Source: Acidobacteriota bacterium
GTDB taxonomy: Bacteria > Acidobacteriota > Blastocatellia > RBC074
NCBI GenBank assembly: GCA_016715865.1
Contig: JADJXM010000022.1
Span: forward strand, 1 to 64,000
Reading direction: 5' to 3'
Length of the DNA: 64,000 nt
The number at the start of each line of letters is the position of its first letter. The stretch's first letter is position 1. The position numbers and the translations under genes are program-made. Positions 20,134 through 32,042 of this stretch are shown piece after piece. Under the pieces are notes generated by a model. It saw nothing but the letters and a program-made list of their open reading frames with translations, had not been told where the DNA came from and ran no database searches.

Positions 20134-21738
20134 GTGGGAATACCGAAATTTTGGAAGGTGACTGGATTATCACTGTTTTTTGCCGCCGCTCTTGCGGGTT
20201 GGGGCCACAACCCGCAGGCGCAGAGTCGCCAGCTTGCGGACTGGCTGACCGATGGAGGAGATATTCAACGGACCGGCTGGCAACGGAACGAAAAGATCCT
20301 CACCACGGCCAATGTTAAAAACATGGAGCTCTTATGGAAGACCAAGCTTGATAATAAGCCCCGTCAAATGCATTCGCTTTTGCCGGCGCTGGTCGTCGGC
20401 CGCGTCAACACATCCAACGGCCCGAAGCAGATGGTGATCGTCACAGGAGTCTCGGACAATATCTATGCGATCGACGCAGATACGGGCGAGCTGATCTGGA
20501 AGCATCATTTCGAGTCGGACTGGACGCCGCCGGCGGATGGCGGCAGGGGAGCAGGCATTCTATGTCCCGGTGGAATCACCGCGACGCCGGTCGTCGGGCC
20601 GACCAGCACACCGGGCAAATATACGCTTTACGCTGCAGCCTGGGACGGCACCTTGCGCCGATTGAATGTTGCCGACGGGAAGGAGATCGCTCCGCCGGCA
20701 AAGTTCATGCCGCCCAACGGCAAACCTTATGCGCTGAATTTGTACAATAATGTGATCTACACTCATACCGCACAGGGCTGCGGCGGCAACCCGAATATGG
20801 TCTACACATACGACCTGGCCACAAATCTCGTCGGATCGTGGGGGCCGGCCGGCGGAGGCATGTGGGGACGTACCGGTCCGGCGATCAGTTCCAATGGAAC
20901 AATGTACACAGGGACTGGTGACGGGCGGTGGGATCCTGAAAACGGCATCTATGGCAATGGCATCATTGGCGTCAAATTGAATCCCGAGACCAAGACAGTC
21001 GATCTCGTCGATTATTACGGCCCTTCAAACGCCGAGTGGCTTTGGAAGCGCGACCTGGATATGCAGGTGACTCCGGCGATCTTCAAATACAAAGGCAAGG
21101 AATTGATGATAGATGCGGGCAAGGAATGTCGCGTCTATCTGATGGATACCGAGTCGATCGGCGGAGACGACCACCGGACGCCACTCTACCGTACGCCGCT
21201 GATCTGCAATGAAGAGGTCAATTTCGCATCAGCAGGCATCTGGGGATCAATGGGCGCCTGGGATGATGCAAGCGGAACTCAATGGGCGCTGACTCCATTC
21301 TGGGGGCCCAAGCATTCCGCTTTTAAGGCACCTATCGAACACGGCCCGGTCAAATACGGCGCAATTGCCGCATTCAAGGTCGAGGAGAAGAACGGAAAAT
21401 GGCAGTTGACTCCGGCCTGGATCTCACGGGATATGAACCGCGCGGAGCCGCCCGTTATCGCCAACGGCATAATCTTCGCGTATGGCAGTGGCGAAGACAC
21501 CGATCAGGCGGCATTTGATATCGGACTCGCCTATAACAACGCGGCCCAGCGCATCGCGGGTTCCACACATGCCGTGCTCTATGCGCTGGATGCCCAAACC
21601 GGCAGGGAACTCTGGTCCAGCGGCAAGCAGATCACCTCATGGAATCATTGGGGCGGACTGACCGTCGCCAACGGGCGCGTATATATCAGTACGTTCGACG
21701 GTGTCCAATACTGCTTCGGCATCAGGAGCGGTTCTTAA
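20134..21738 (+). CDS. PQQ-type beta-propeller protein 1 (quinoprotein dehydrogenase-like)
   Basis: Exported (signal peptide about 1-29, ending NPQAQS). Propeller repeats with tryptophan-docking motifs are visible: [42 protein letters not shown] start at GTG 20134 is preferred for the GGGAGT upstream and signal peptide. Quinoprotein alcohol/sugar dehydrogenases have this fold, but I could not confirm the vicinal-cysteine or calcium-site residues, so catalysis is unproven. Neighbours are PSD1, DUF1501, a homologous propeller and a c-type cytochrome, which suggests periplasmic oxidation of a sugar or alcohol with electrons passed to heme proteins. Confidence 0.75.
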   Translation: MGIPKFWKVTGLSLFFAAALAGWGHNPQAQSRQLADWLTDGGDIQRTGWQRNEKILTTANVKNMELLWKTKLDNKPRQMHSLLPALVVGRVNTSNGPKQMVIVTGVSDNIYAIDADTGELIWKHHFESDWTPPADGGRGAGILCPGGITATPVVGPTSTPGKYTLYAAAWDGTLRRLNVADGKEIAPPAKFMPPNGKPYALNLYNNVIYTHTAQGCGGNPNMVYTYDLATNLVGSWGPAGGGMWGRTGPAISSNGTMYTGTGDGRWDPENGIYGNGIIGVKLNPETKTVDLVDYYGPSNAEWLWKRDLDMQVTPAIFKYKGKELMIDAGKECRVYLMDTESIGGDDHRTPLYRTPLICNEEVNFASAGIWGSMGAWDDASGTQWALTPFWGPKHSAFKAPIEHGPVKYGAIAAFKVEEKNGKWQLTPAWISRDMNRAEPPVIANGIIFAYGSGEDTDQAAFDIGLAYNNAAQRIAGSTHAVLYALDAQTGRELWSSGKQITSWNHWGGLTVANGRVYISTFDGVQYCFGIRSGS

Positions 21739-21802
21739 ATGAATGCTCGATCAGAGCCTAATATGATCATGACGATGGTGAAACTGTTCATAATCAACTC
21801 TC

Positions 21803-21808
21803 AAGGAG
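21803..21808 (+). promoter_or_regulatory. Ribosome binding site deciding the propeller 2 start
   Basis: AAGGAG ends 8 bases before ATG 21817. It favours this start over the in-frame ATG at 21739, which would put 26 non-hydrophobic residues before the signal peptide. Confidence 0.6.
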
Positions 21809-21816
21809 TTTCCGCC

Positions 21817-23469
21817 ATGAAAAGATTTGCTGTTGCCCTTGTCGTCTGCTTTATCAGCGCCGGCGTTGTGCGCGCACAAGGTCAGGACTGGATGACGAGC
21901 AATGGAGATGCGCAACGTTCCGCCTGGATCAGGTCGGATGCGAAAATTGCGAAAGACACCGTAAAAAGCCCGGACTTCCAGTTTTTATGGAAGCTCAAAC
22001 TCAAGAATGAACCGCGGCAGATGAATTCACTCATGCCTCCGGCAACGCTCGAGCGCCTGATCGGTTATCGTGGGTTCAGAATGCTCGGGTTCGTTGGAGG
22101 CAGTTCGGACAATATCTTCACGATAGATACTGATCTCGGTCGAATGGAGTGGGAGAAGCGTTTCACCTCGACTACGTCGGCTGGAACTGGGACGATGAAC
22201 TGTCCTGGAGGCATGACCAACGGTGTTGCGCGACCGACGATTGGGACGATCCCGGCAATAATTGCGAGTGGCAGAGGCCGCAGCAATCCGGCGAAAAGCG
22301 CCGTTGGGAAGCCCGGTGAAGGCGCGGTCACTCTGGCGATGGTTCCGCCTCCAAGGCCGGCGGCCCCGCCACCGAGCACACCGCCGCCTGTTCCGGCGCG
22401 CCCGAATCCGGCCAGTCCGCCGGGCGGCCAGTTCGGCCGCGGCCCATTCCTCGTTTATGCGCTATCGAGTGACGGAATGCTTCGTTCGATGCATCTGTCT
22501 AATGGCGCTGATTACGAACCGCCTGTCAAATTCATACCGCCCAATGCCAATTCAAACGGGCTGATCGTCACCGATAACGTCGCATACGTGGTGACTGAGG
22601 GGAATTGCGGCGGTGCGGCAAATGGTCTCTGGGCGCTGGACCTCATTACCAAAAAAGTCACCACCTGGAAAGCGAATATCTCGGGTTCGGCCGGTCCCGC
22701 TTTCGACGGGAAAGGTACGATCTATGTGACAACTGGCAGCGGTGGCGAAATTCCCAATTCTCTGATTGCCCTCGATCAGAAAACCCTGACGGTGAAGGGG
22801 TGGTATTCGGCCGGAGACCAGCAATTTTCTTCGACTCCGGTGATCTTCAATTATCGGGAAAAAACTCTGATTGCCGGCGCTACAAGAGACGGCCGCATTC
22901 ACATGCTCGAGGGGGGGAATCCGGGCGGATCTGACCATAGGACGGCTCTTTTCGTAACATCCGGATCGGTCAAGTCGGGTGACTTCGCCCCGGGCGCTCT
23001 GACAAGCTGGCAGGATGCAGGCGGGACTCGGTGGATACTATCGTCAACCACAGGGACTCAGGCTATCGATGCGGGTTTTCCGGAGACCAACGGCAAAATC
23101 ACAAACGGCTCGATCGTCGCCTGGAAGGTTGTCGATCAGAATGGCTCGCCCGAGTTGATCACAGTCTGGGCTTCGCGTGACCTGATTTCACCGCTCACTC
23201 CAACGATCATCAACGGCGTCGCCTTTGTTGTCTCGAGTGGAGAGTTTCGAACAAGCGATGCGAGGATGACAGCAGCCGAACGCGCGAGGCGCTCAAGGCC
23301 GGCTGTCATTTACGCGCTGGATGCCGCTACCGGCAGGGAACTCTGGAACAGCGGTTCGGTGATCACTTCATTTGCGCATGGAGGCGCCATTTCCGGAGGC
23401 ATGGGTCAGATCTATCTGGGAACTCACGATGGGACGCTATACGCGTTCGGTTTCCCGATGGAGCATTGA
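21817..23469 (+). CDS. PQQ-type beta-propeller protein 2 with proline-rich insertion
   Basis: A paralogue of the preceding propeller: similar opening ([21 protein letters not shown] against [16 protein letters not shown]), [34 protein letters not shown]. Signal peptide about 1-22 ([18 protein letters not shown]). A proline/alanine-rich insert around residues 165-210 (for example [19 protein letters not shown]) separates blades two and three and is missing from propeller 1; it may be a surface linker or a site binding a partner. Tandem duplication followed by divergence is likely. The pair could form a heterodimer. Confidence 0.75.
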   Translation: MKRFAVALVVCFISAGVVRAQGQDWMTSNGDAQRSAWIRSDAKIAKDTVKSPDFQFLWKLKLKNEPRQMNSLMPPATLERLIGYRGFRMLGFVGGSSDNIFTIDTDLGRMEWEKRFTSTTSAGTGTMNCPGGMTNGVARPTIGTIPAIIASGRGRSNPAKSAVGKPGEGAVTLAMVPPPRPAAPPPSTPPPVPARPNPASPPGGQFGRGPFLVYALSSDGMLRSMHLSNGADYEPPVKFIPPNANSNGLIVTDNVAYVVTEGNCGGAANGLWALDLITKKVTTWKANISGSAGPAFDGKGTIYVTTGSGGEIPNSLIALDQKTLTVKGWYSAGDQQFSSTPVIFNYREKTLIAGATRDGRIHMLEGGNPGGSDHRTALFVTSGSVKSGDFAPGALTSWQDAGGTRWILSSTTGTQAIDAGFPETNGKITNGSIVAWKVVDQNGSPELITVWASRDLISPLTPTIINGVAFVVSSGEFRTSDARMTAAERARRSRPAVIYALDAATGRELWNSGSVITSFAHGGAISGGMGQIYLGTHDGTLYAFGFPMEH

Positions 23470-23539
23470 TCATTACTGTTATGGCCTGTTATGGGTTGCC
23501 CGGTTCAAACTCGGCGGCCCATGACGTTTAAATTGATTT

Positions 23540-24030
<491 letters not shown>

Positions 24031-24034
<4 letters not shown>

Positions 24035-24789
24035 AGACAATAACAATCAGGATAATATCAGGCTTGATCGTTGTGGGCGCTCTGTTCGCTGCACGTTCGC
24101 CACAGGAATGCGCTTCGACGATCGCCGAATTGGAACAACGCATCGATGCCCAGCGCCATATGCTCATGGACTGGGCGGGTTTGATTCGTTACGGCAGCGA
24201 AAATACCGAACTCCCGCAACCTGCTGCGGGCGAAAACCGCGTGATTTTTCTTGGCGATGAGATCACTGAGAATTGGGGGCATGGCAAGACGGGGTTCTTT
24301 TCAGGAAGACCTTATTTGAATCGCGGCATCAAAGGCCAGACCACGCCGCAGATGCTCGTCCGGTTTAGGCAGGATGTCATCGCTCTCAAACCGAAGGTCG
24401 TCGTGATTCTGGCTGGCGCCAACGACGTGGCCAGTCTGACCGGCCCGATCACACAGGCTATGACGGCTGAAAATATCATGTCAATGGTCGAATTGGCGAA
24501 AACCAATGACATCAAGGTTGTGCTGGCTTCGCTGACACCGATCTGCGACTGCTACGCGAAACAGTCGCGACTACGACCGCACGGCAAAATCATTGGCATT
24601 AATGGATGGCTCAGAGAGTATGCGGCTCAAAGCGGCTCAGTCTATCTGAATTACTACTCAGCCCTGGCTCAAGGTCGGAATTTGAAGAAAGAGCTGACTG
24701 ATGACGGATGGCTGCCGAATGACGCAGGTTATGCGGTCATGGCTCCTCTCGCAGAGCAGGCAATCGCTCAGGCTCTAAACAGCAAATGA
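24031..24789 (+). CDS. SGNH/GDSL-fold protein lacking catalytic Ser and His
   Basis: The fold is recognisable from block I ([13 protein letters not shown]), the Gly region ([14 protein letters not shown]), block III ([12 protein letters not shown]) and block V ([14 protein letters not shown]). In active family members block I reads GDS and block V carries DGxHPN; here the nucleophile position is Glu (GAG codon) and the His position is Leu (CTG codon). Two independent losses of catalytic residues argue for a binding protein or a different chemistry rather than an esterase. N-terminal hydrophobic segment suggests export. Coupled to the cytochrome-HhH gene by ATGA. Confidence 0.75.
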
Positions 24790-24833
24790 CCATTCAGACG
24801 TTGTTCTGAAATATTACAACCAGAGATCAATTT

Positions 24834-25976
24834 ATGGCCAAAAAACAGCTGAATATTGGAATCGTCGGCTATGGTTTCATGGGGCGCACGCATTCGAATG
24901 CCTTCCTCCAGGCGGGCCGCTTTTTTGACCTGCCGTGTCAGCCTGTCCTGAAAGCCGTCTGCGCTCGCAATGTCGAACGGGCCAAATCCTTCTCAGATAA
25001 TTGGGGATATGAATCGATTGAGACAGACTGGCGAAAACTGGTCGATCGCAAGGACATAGATTTGATAGATATCGCCAGTCCCAACGATACTCACGCTGAA
25101 ATCGCCATCGCCGCCGCTCAGGCAGGTAAGATTGTGATGTGCGAAAAACCGCTGGGACGTAATTCGTCCGAAGCTCTCGCGATGGTCGATGCGGTCGAAA
25201 CAGCCAAAGTCGCAAATATGGTCTGGTACAACTATCGCCGCGTCCCGGCAGTAGTGCTCCTCAAAAAATTGATTGATGAAGGCCGGTTCGGGCGTATTTT
25301 CCACTATCGAGCGAAGTTTCTGCAGGATTGGACGATCTCGCAGGACTTGCCGCAGGGTGGAGAAGGCCTGTGGCGTCTTGATGTCTCTGTCGCCGGCAGC
25401 GGAGTGACGGGCGACCTGCTGGCCCATAACATCGATACTGCAATGTGGCTCAACGGGCCGATCAGAGAGGTCACGGCCATGACCGAGACCTTCATCAAGG
25501 AGCGCAAACACAATCTGACGGGCGAGGTCGCGCCCGTGGGTATCGATGACGCAAGCGCATTTCTCTGCAGGTTTGAAAACGGATCGCTGGCGACGTTCGA
25601 GGCGACTCGGTATGCACGCGGGCACAAGGCGCTCTACACGCTGGAAATCAATGGTGAGCACGCATCGGCCTTCTGGGATCTGCACGACCTGCATCGCATC
25701 CAGTATTTCGATCACAGGGACGAGGGCCAGGTGCGAGGGTGGCGCGACATTCACGTCACTGACGGAGACCATCCATATATGGATCACTGGTGGGTGCCCG
25801 GTTTGCAGATCGGATATGAGCACACCTTTATTCATCAGTTCGCGGATTTTGCAGTCGCAATCGACACCGGCAAGGAGGCCGCTCCAACGTTCAGGGACGG
25901 TCTGGCTACTGATTACGTTACAGATGCTGTGCTGAAATCCGCCAGAACACGCCAATGGGAGAATGTGTCTGGATAA
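24834..25976 (+). CDS. Gfo/Idh/MocA family oxidoreductase
   Basis: NAD(P)-dependent sugar dehydrogenase family. N-terminal Rossmann motif [16 protein letters not shown] (residues 8-23), the conserved CEKPLG with the catalytic Lys near residue 106, and a C-terminal alpha/beta dimer domain ([15 protein letters not shown] [27 protein letters not shown] with a likely catalytic Asp/His pair near 197-201). No signal peptide, so cytoplasmic. Neighbouring DUF1080 protein belongs to a family linked to 3-keto-glycosides, which supports a role in making or reducing 3-keto sugars, but the substrate is inference. Confidence 0.85.
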   Translation: MAKKQLNIGIVGYGFMGRTHSNAFLQAGRFFDLPCQPVLKAVCARNVERAKSFSDNWGYESIETDWRKLVDRKDIDLIDIASPNDTHAEIAIAAAQAGKIVMCEKPLGRNSSEALAMVDAVETAKVANMVWYNYRRVPAVVLLKKLIDEGRFGRIFHYRAKFLQDWTISQDLPQGGEGLWRLDVSVAGSGVTGDLLAHNIDTAMWLNGPIREVTAMTETFIKERKHNLTGEVAPVGIDDASAFLCRFENGSLATFEATRYARGHKALYTLEINGEHASAFWDLHDLHRIQYFDHRDEGQVRGWRDIHVTDGDHPYMDHWWVPGLQIGYEHTFIHQFADFAVAIDTGKEAAPTFRDGLATDYVTDAVLKSARTRQWENVSG

Positions 25977-26018
25977 GTGAATAGTGACGAGTGATGAGTG
26001 ACAAGAAAGGAATGATTA

Positions 26019-26777
26019 ATGATGAAGCTTATCATAACGGGATGGATGGTGGCCTTTGCCGTTGTCGGACTATTTCTCCATGCGCCCGTAGGGCAGGGCG
26101 GCCAGCAGCGCCCGGGCCGCGGTCCTGGCATCGACGCATTGGAGATCGGCGATCATACAGGGTTTGAATCGATTTTCGACGGTCAGTCGCTGAAAGGGTG
26201 GGATGGCGATCCTGCATTCTGGCGCGCTGAAGCCGGCTCGATCATCGGCGAAAGCACTGCGGATAAGCCGCTCAAGATGAACACTTTTATCATCTGGCGC
26301 GGCGGTCAGCCAAAGGACTTCGAATTGAAACTCGAATACCGAATGAACTCTACCAACAGCGGCGTTCAATATCGCAGCGTCGAACTTCCTGACGTCGGAA
26401 AGTGGGTTTTGAAGGGCTACCAGGCGGATATCGATTTCATGAACCAGTATACAGGCCAGCTTTATGAGGAACGTGGGCGAGGCTTCCTGGCCATGCGCGG
26501 CCAGATGACCCAATTGCAGACCGGTAAAAAGAAGGTCATCGCTGATTTGCGGAGCAGTGATGATCTGAAAGCGCTGATTAAAAGCAATGACTGGAATCAG
26601 GTTCACATCATCGCGCGCGGAAATGTGTTGACACATATTTTCAATGGACACCTCATGGCTCAAACGGTCGATGATGATGTGGCAAATCGCGCCCCCGGTG
26701 GTTTAATCGGCTTTCAGATGCATGTCGGGCCTCCGATGAAACTGGAGGTTCGTAACATCCGGCTAAAGAACCTATAG
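26019..26777 (+). CDS. DUF1080 (3-keto-disaccharide hydrolase family) exported protein
   Basis: A concanavalin-like beta-sandwich protein of the DUF1080 family. Signal peptide about 1-27; family start [16 protein letters not shown] at about 48, then [32 protein letters not shown], and the end [13 protein letters not shown]. Members are named for hydrolysis of 3-keto-disaccharides; others only bind sugars. It directly follows a Gfo/Idh/MocA oxidoreductase, a pairing expected if oxidation at C3 precedes glycoside cleavage. Start at 26019 or the adjacent ATG at 26022 cannot be separated. Confidence 0.82.
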   Translation: MMKLIITGWMVAFAVVGLFLHAPVGQGGQQRPGRGPGIDALEIGDHTGFESIFDGQSLKGWDGDPAFWRAEAGSIIGESTADKPLKMNTFIIWRGGQPKDFELKLEYRMNSTNSGVQYRSVELPDVGKWVLKGYQADIDFMNQYTGQLYEERGRGFLAMRGQMTQLQTGKKKVIADLRSSDDLKALIKSNDWNQVHIIARGNVLTHIFNGHLMAQTVDDDVANRAPGGLIGFQMHVGPPMKLEVRNIRLKNL

Positions 26778-26795
26778 CTCATTGGCTCCGCAGTT

Positions 26796-27851
26796 ATGTC
26801 AAAGCGTGTATTTATCGTTCTTATGGCGGCGTTGCTTGGTGTGTCCTGTACTGGCGCTGACGATGCTTATCCGATTGGTGATCCGGTGGTGATTGAAACC
26901 CCACTGGGACTGCCTGAAGTGCCTGTCCCGAAAGACAGCCCGCTGACCGCTGACTTGATTGCACTCGGACGCAGGCTCTTCAATGAAGTCAGGCTGTCGA
27001 GCGACAATACGGTTTCGTGCGCAAGCTGCCATAACCCTGCGCTGCATTTTGCCGATGGCCTGGCCGTTGCGAAAGGTATTGGCGGGCAGCTCGGCACGCG
27101 AAATACTCCGACGGTATTGAATGCGGCGTATAGTGTTGCACAATTTTGGGATGGGCGCGCCGCGACTCTCGAACGGCAGGCAGGAATTCCGATTACCGCC
27201 GCAAATGAGATGAATCAGTCGCACGAAGCTTGCGTGACTAAATTGAGCGCCGATGAGGAATACAAAGCCGCATTTGAGAAAGCATTCGGTCCCGGGCCGA
27301 TAACCATGAGCAGGATCGAAAAGGCGTTAGCGGCATTCGAACGAACGCTGCTGAGTGGGAACTCGGCTTTTGATCTGTACAAGTACGCGGGAAATAAGAA
27401 TGCCCTGAGCGAAGCGGCCATTCGCGGACTTCAGGTCTTCACTGACAGGAACAAAGGGAATTGCGCGACCTGTCACGTCATCGGCGAAACCTATGCTTTG
27501 TTCACCGACGGCAAGTTTCATAATCTGGGCGTCGGCATGAACTCGAGCGGCGAGTTGACGGACATGGGCCGTTTCAATCATTCAGGTGTGAAATCAGACC
27601 GTGGTACATTTCGCACTCCGAGCCTGCGCAATGTCGCGAAAACCGCTCCTTACATGCACGACGGCAGTCTCAAAACGCTGCCGGAAGTAATTGCCTTTTA
27701 CATGGGCGGAGGCAATTCAAACCCGCAACTGGACGTCGAGATCAGGCCGCTTATGCTTTCAGCGCAGGATCGCAACGATCTGCTGGCATTTCTGGATGCT
27801 CTGACAGGTGATATTCCTTCCGGTGAAGAATTGCATGGGAGGAAAAGATGA
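26796..27851 (+). CDS. Di-heme cytochrome c peroxidase/MauG family protein
   Basis: Two c-type heme sites, CASCH at residues 75-79 and CATCH at 223-227, in the spacing of bacterial di-heme peroxidases. Typical flanks are LGRRLFNEVRLSSDNTVSCA, GTRNTPTVLNAAY, FWDGRAATLERQA and RTPSLRNVAKTAPYMHDGS. The N-terminus is a lipoprotein-like signal (LMAALLGVSC). Periplasmic reduction of peroxide or oxidation of a partner protein, as in MauG, are both possible; the downstream cupredoxin-like gene, overlapping by ATGA, is a plausible electron partner. Confidence 0.87.
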   Translation: MSKRVFIVLMAALLGVSCTGADDAYPIGDPVVIETPLGLPEVPVPKDSPLTADLIALGRRLFNEVRLSSDNTVSCASCHNPALHFADGLAVAKGIGGQLGTRNTPTVLNAAYSVAQFWDGRAATLERQAGIPITAANEMNQSHEACVTKLSADEEYKAAFEKAFGPGPITMSRIEKALAAFERTLLSGNSAFDLYKYAGNKNALSEAAIRGLQVFTDRNKGNCATCHVIGETYALFTDGKFHNLGVGMNSSGELTDMGRFNHSGVKSDRGTFRTPSLRNVAKTAPYMHDGSLKTLPEVIAFYMGGGNSNPQLDVEIRPLMLSAQDRNDLLAFLDALTGDIPSGEELHGRKR

Positions 27852-28612
27852 CCCATCGTTGGGTGGCTCTGCCGCTTTGCGTCTTTCTGATCCTGGTCTC
27901 CGCCTGTTCAGACAAAAGTAACATTGAACCGGATGCAGATGAACCTGCATATTTCAAGATCGATCCGAACACAGCAGGGATGATCGCCGGCAATGTCATT
28001 TTTAAAGGGAAGAGACCCGCGCCTAAAATCGTCGATATGGACCAGGACCCGCAATGCGCGGAGCTACATCAACAGTCCGTCTACGATGACCCGGTATCGG
28101 TTGGCAGTGAGGGAAGCCTGGCCAACGCATTTGTCTGGATCAAGCAGGGGCTCGATGATAAAAAGTTCGAGCCGCCTACCGATCCGATGGTCATTGATCA
28201 GAAGGGTTGCTGGTTCGGTCCGCGGGTACTGGGACTTCAGGTCGGACAGACGTTCAAAGTCCTGAATTCAGATCCGGTGACTCATAATATTCACCCCTTG
28301 GCTGAGATCAATCGTGAATGGAATCAGAGCCAGTCACCGGGCGCAGAACCGTTGATACGCAAATTTTCGCGCCCTGAAGTGATGATCCGGGTCAAATGCA
28401 ACATTCATAACTGGATGCACGCATGGATAGGGGTTGTCGATCATCCATATTTTGCCGTGACCGGCCCGGACGGCGCTTTTCAACTTAATAATGTTCCTCC
28501 CGGTAAATATACGATCGAGGTATGGCACGAAGTATTAGGCCGGAAGGAAGAACAGATTACGCTCGTCCGGGCAGGTCGGAGCGAGACTATTATCGAGTTC
28601 AAAGGAGAATGA
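27848..28612 (+). CDS. Cupredoxin-like lipoprotein with carboxypeptidase-regulatory domain
   Basis: Lipoprotein signal LCVFLILVSAC at the N-terminus. The middle resembles the plastocyanin-like family seen next to MauG-type peroxidases: VLNSDPVTHNIHPLAEIN (His ligand), RPEVMIRVKCNIHNWMHAWIGV (Cys, His and a likely Met ligand of a type 1 copper site). The last 60 residues form a carboxypeptidase-regulatory/transthyretin-like beta domain (GAFQLNNVPPGKYTIEVWHE). It probably shuttles electrons between the di-heme peroxidase and another redox protein. ATGA overlap with the peroxidase gene. Confidence 0.78.
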   Translation: MTHRWVALPLCVFLILVSACSDKSNIEPDADEPAYFKIDPNTAGMIAGNVIFKGKRPAPKIVDMDQDPQCAELHQQSVYDDPVSVGSEGSLANAFVWIKQGLDDKKFEPPTDPMVIDQKGCWFGPRVLGLQVGQTFKVLNSDPVTHNIHPLAEINREWNQSQSPGAEPLIRKFSRPEVMIRVKCNIHNWMHAWIGVVDHPYFAVTGPDGAFQLNNVPPGKYTIEVWHEVLGRKEEQITLVRAGRSETIIEFKGE

Positions 28613-28617
28613 CATTC

Positions 28618-29703
28618 ATGAAAAAGTCCGGTTGCCTGTTGGCAGTTTGTTGCCTTGCGTTGCTGGCGGCAGCTTGCTCGCAGGATACGAAATCCACGCA
28701 GCCGATTCATACCTCTGCCACGCCGCTGCCGGAATGGAGATCAGGTTACAGGATATACGTTACAAACGAGACTTCGGGTGATTTGAGTGTCATCGACGGC
28801 ACGACGAATGATGTTCTGGCCACTGTTCCGCTGGGCAAGCGTCCGCGCGGAATTCACGCAAGTCCCGATCAGCGCACGATCTATATCGCACTGAGCGGAT
28901 CGCCGCCGGCGCCGCCCGGCGTGGATGAAAGCACACTGCCGCCGCCGGATAAGAGCGCTGACGGCATCGGTGTCTTCGATGTCGAGCAAAACAAGCTGCT
29001 GCGAGTCATTCAGGGCGGCTCTGACCCGGAAAATTTCGATGTCAGCCTTGACGGCAGCACGCTCTTCGTTTCAAACGAGGATATTTCATCAGCCAGCTTC
29101 ATTGAAGTCGCCTCCGGGAAGTTGACCGAGACGATTCGTGTCGGTGAGGAACCGGAGGGCGTCAAGTTATCGCCCGATGGAAAAGAGGTTTATGTTACCG
29201 CAGAAGCGGACAGCTCGATTGCCGTCATCGATATCGCGGCACGTAAACTGGCAGCCAGTTTCAAGGTCGGACGCCGCCCGCGCAATATCGTCTTCCTTCC
29301 CGATGGGAGCCGCGGTTATGTCAATGCCGAAAACGATGGCACGATCGTGCTTTTCGACGCCGTCAAAAAACAAAAAATCCAGGACATCCAGCTTGGCAAG
29401 CCGGGCGAGATCAAGCCGATGGGCCTGGCACTCTCGCCGGATGCCAAAAAACTTTATGTCAGCACCGGTCGCGGTCGAAAAGTCTTCGTCATCGATACCG
29501 TCACCAACCAGCCTATTGCCTCTTTCGAAGTCGGACAGCGTCCGTGGGGGATCGCCGTATCGCCGGATGGAAAAACTCTCTACACCGCAAACGGGCCGTC
29601 AAACGATGTCTCGGTGATCGATATCGAAAGCCAGACGGTAGTCAAAAAAATCAAGGTTGGCGCCAGCCCCTGGGGTGTCGAGATTATCGGCCGGGGTTAC
29701 TGA
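28618..29703 (+). CDS. YVTN-type beta-propeller lipoprotein
   Basis: Lipoprotein (KKSGCLLAVCCLALLAAAC) with YVTN/NHL-like repeats: YRIYVTNETSGDLSVIDGTT, VPLGKRPRGIHASPDQRTIY, EGVKLSPDGKEVYVTAEADS, PRNIVFLPDGSRGYVNAEND, ALSPDAKKLYVSTG, WGIAVSPDGKTLYTANGPSN. A start at 28618 is chosen for the AAAGGAGA site 12 bases upstream and the lipobox; the longer open frame overlaps the preceding gene. Surface propellers of this kind act as binding scaffolds or redox partners. It closes the redox section and is followed by the rhamnose uptake genes. Confidence 0.82.
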   Translation: MKKSGCLLAVCCLALLAAACSQDTKSTQPIHTSATPLPEWRSGYRIYVTNETSGDLSVIDGTTNDVLATVPLGKRPRGIHASPDQRTIYIALSGSPPAPPGVDESTLPPPDKSADGIGVFDVEQNKLLRVIQGGSDPENFDVSLDGSTLFVSNEDISSASFIEVASGKLTETIRVGEEPEGVKLSPDGKEVYVTAEADSSIAVIDIAARKLAASFKVGRRPRNIVFLPDGSRGYVNAENDGTIVLFDAVKKQKIQDIQLGKPGEIKPMGLALSPDAKKLYVSTGRGRKVFVIDTVTNQPIASFEVGQRPWGIAVSPDGKTLYTANGPSNDVSVIDIESQTVVKKIKVGASPWGVEIIGRGY

Positions 29704-29748
29704 TTCCTACTTCATCTTCTTATATCATCAAGGAGCGTCAGGTTAATT

Positions 29749-30966
29749 ATGTTGAATCTATCTCAAATTCAGGAAGCGATTGATGCAAGTGAAGGCATAT
29801 TCAGGCTGGAGCCATGCTGGGTTCCTCGTTCGTTTCTGATTCCCGGCAGAAGGTTGAAGCTTCATCCGGATGATCTCTACGCCTTTGGCGGACACCGCGG
29901 AGGCATCGATGAACGCTGGTTTTCATCGACGACCAAGGCCTCGAATGGGGAGTATACAACCGAGGATGAAGGGCTCAGTTATATCCGGCTCGACAACGGA
30001 AATCACTTCCTCCTGAAAGACGCGATCGAAATCGCGGGAGATCGGATTCTCGGCGCTGATGTCATGGAAAATGTCGGAGGCTGGGGAATGCTCTGCAAAT
30101 TCTTCGACAACCTGGGGCCGATCCCGCATCACATGCACCAGAGCGATGAACATGCAAAGAAGGTCGGTCAAAAAGGCAAACCCGAGGCCTATTATTTTCC
30201 GCCTCAGTTTAATTCGGTCCAGAATCTGTTTCCGCATACCTACATGGGACTTGAACCCGGCACGACAAAAGATGATGTTTATCGTTGCCTGGATAACTGG
30301 AACAAGGGCGATAACGGGATATTGAATCACTCACGCGCATACCGGCTTGAACCCGGCACCGGCTGGCAGGTCAATGCGGGGATTCTGCACGCACCCGGTT
30401 CGCTCGTCACCTATGAGCCGCAGGTCAACAGCGATGTTTTCGGGATGTTTCAATCCGAAGTCGAAGGGCGCGTCGTGGATTGGAGCCTGCTGACCAAGGA
30501 TGTTCCGCCCGAACACCACTACGATTTCGAATATCTGGTCGGCATGCTGGATTGGGAGGCGAACGTAAACCCCGAATTCGCAAAGTCGAACAAGATCTTC
30601 CCGAGACCCGTCCGCCCCGTCGAGGAGATGGAAGCCGAAGGCTATCGCGAAAACTGGATCACATACGGCAACCGTCACTACTCTGCCAAGGAACTGACGG
30701 TGCTTCCGAAACGAACCGTCACCATACGTGATAGCGCTGCCTACGGATTGATCCTGACCGAAGGTTATGGAACGTTCGGAAAACACTCTGTTTCAACGCC
30801 CGCCATGATCCGATTCGGACAGATGACCCAGGATGAATTATTTGTCACTGTGGACGTAGCGAGGGAAGGCGTGCGCATAACAAATCTTAGCGAAACAGAT
30901 CCGCTTGTCATGTTGAAGCATTTCGGTCCCGGCAATCCGGACGCGGAACAACTGGTAAAGAACTGA
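29749..30966 (+). CDS. Type I mannose-6-phosphate-isomerase-like cupin
   Basis: A cytoplasmic cupin with the metal-binding HHMHQSDEHA near residue 126 and the PMI-type motif GKPEAYYF (with KPE of the KPExxY pattern) about 25 residues on. A second cupin half follows with GWQVNAGILHAPGS. No signal peptide. In front of the rhamnose transporter genes and 11 bases before a TIM-barrel isomerase, so part of the same transcription unit. It may isomerise or epimerise a free sugar rather than mannose-6-phosphate; a substrate is not evident from sequence. Confidence 0.7.
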   Translation: MLNLSQIQEAIDASEGIFRLEPCWVPRSFLIPGRRLKLHPDDLYAFGGHRGGIDERWFSSTTKASNGEYTTEDEGLSYIRLDNGNHFLLKDAIEIAGDRILGADVMENVGGWGMLCKFFDNLGPIPHHMHQSDEHAKKVGQKGKPEAYYFPPQFNSVQNLFPHTYMGLEPGTTKDDVYRCLDNWNKGDNGILNHSRAYRLEPGTGWQVNAGILHAPGSLVTYEPQVNSDVFGMFQSEVEGRVVDWSLLTKDVPPEHHYDFEYLVGMLDWEANVNPEFAKSNKIFPRPVRPVEEMEAEGYRENWITYGNRHYSAKELTVLPKRTVTIRDSAAYGLILTEGYGTFGKHSVSTPAMIRFGQMTQDELFVTVDVAREGVRITNLSETDPLVMLKHFGPGNPDAEQLVKN

Positions 30967-30977
30967 GGAGCATACTG

Positions 30978-32033
<1,056 letters not shown>

Positions 32034-32042
32034 ACTGTAATT

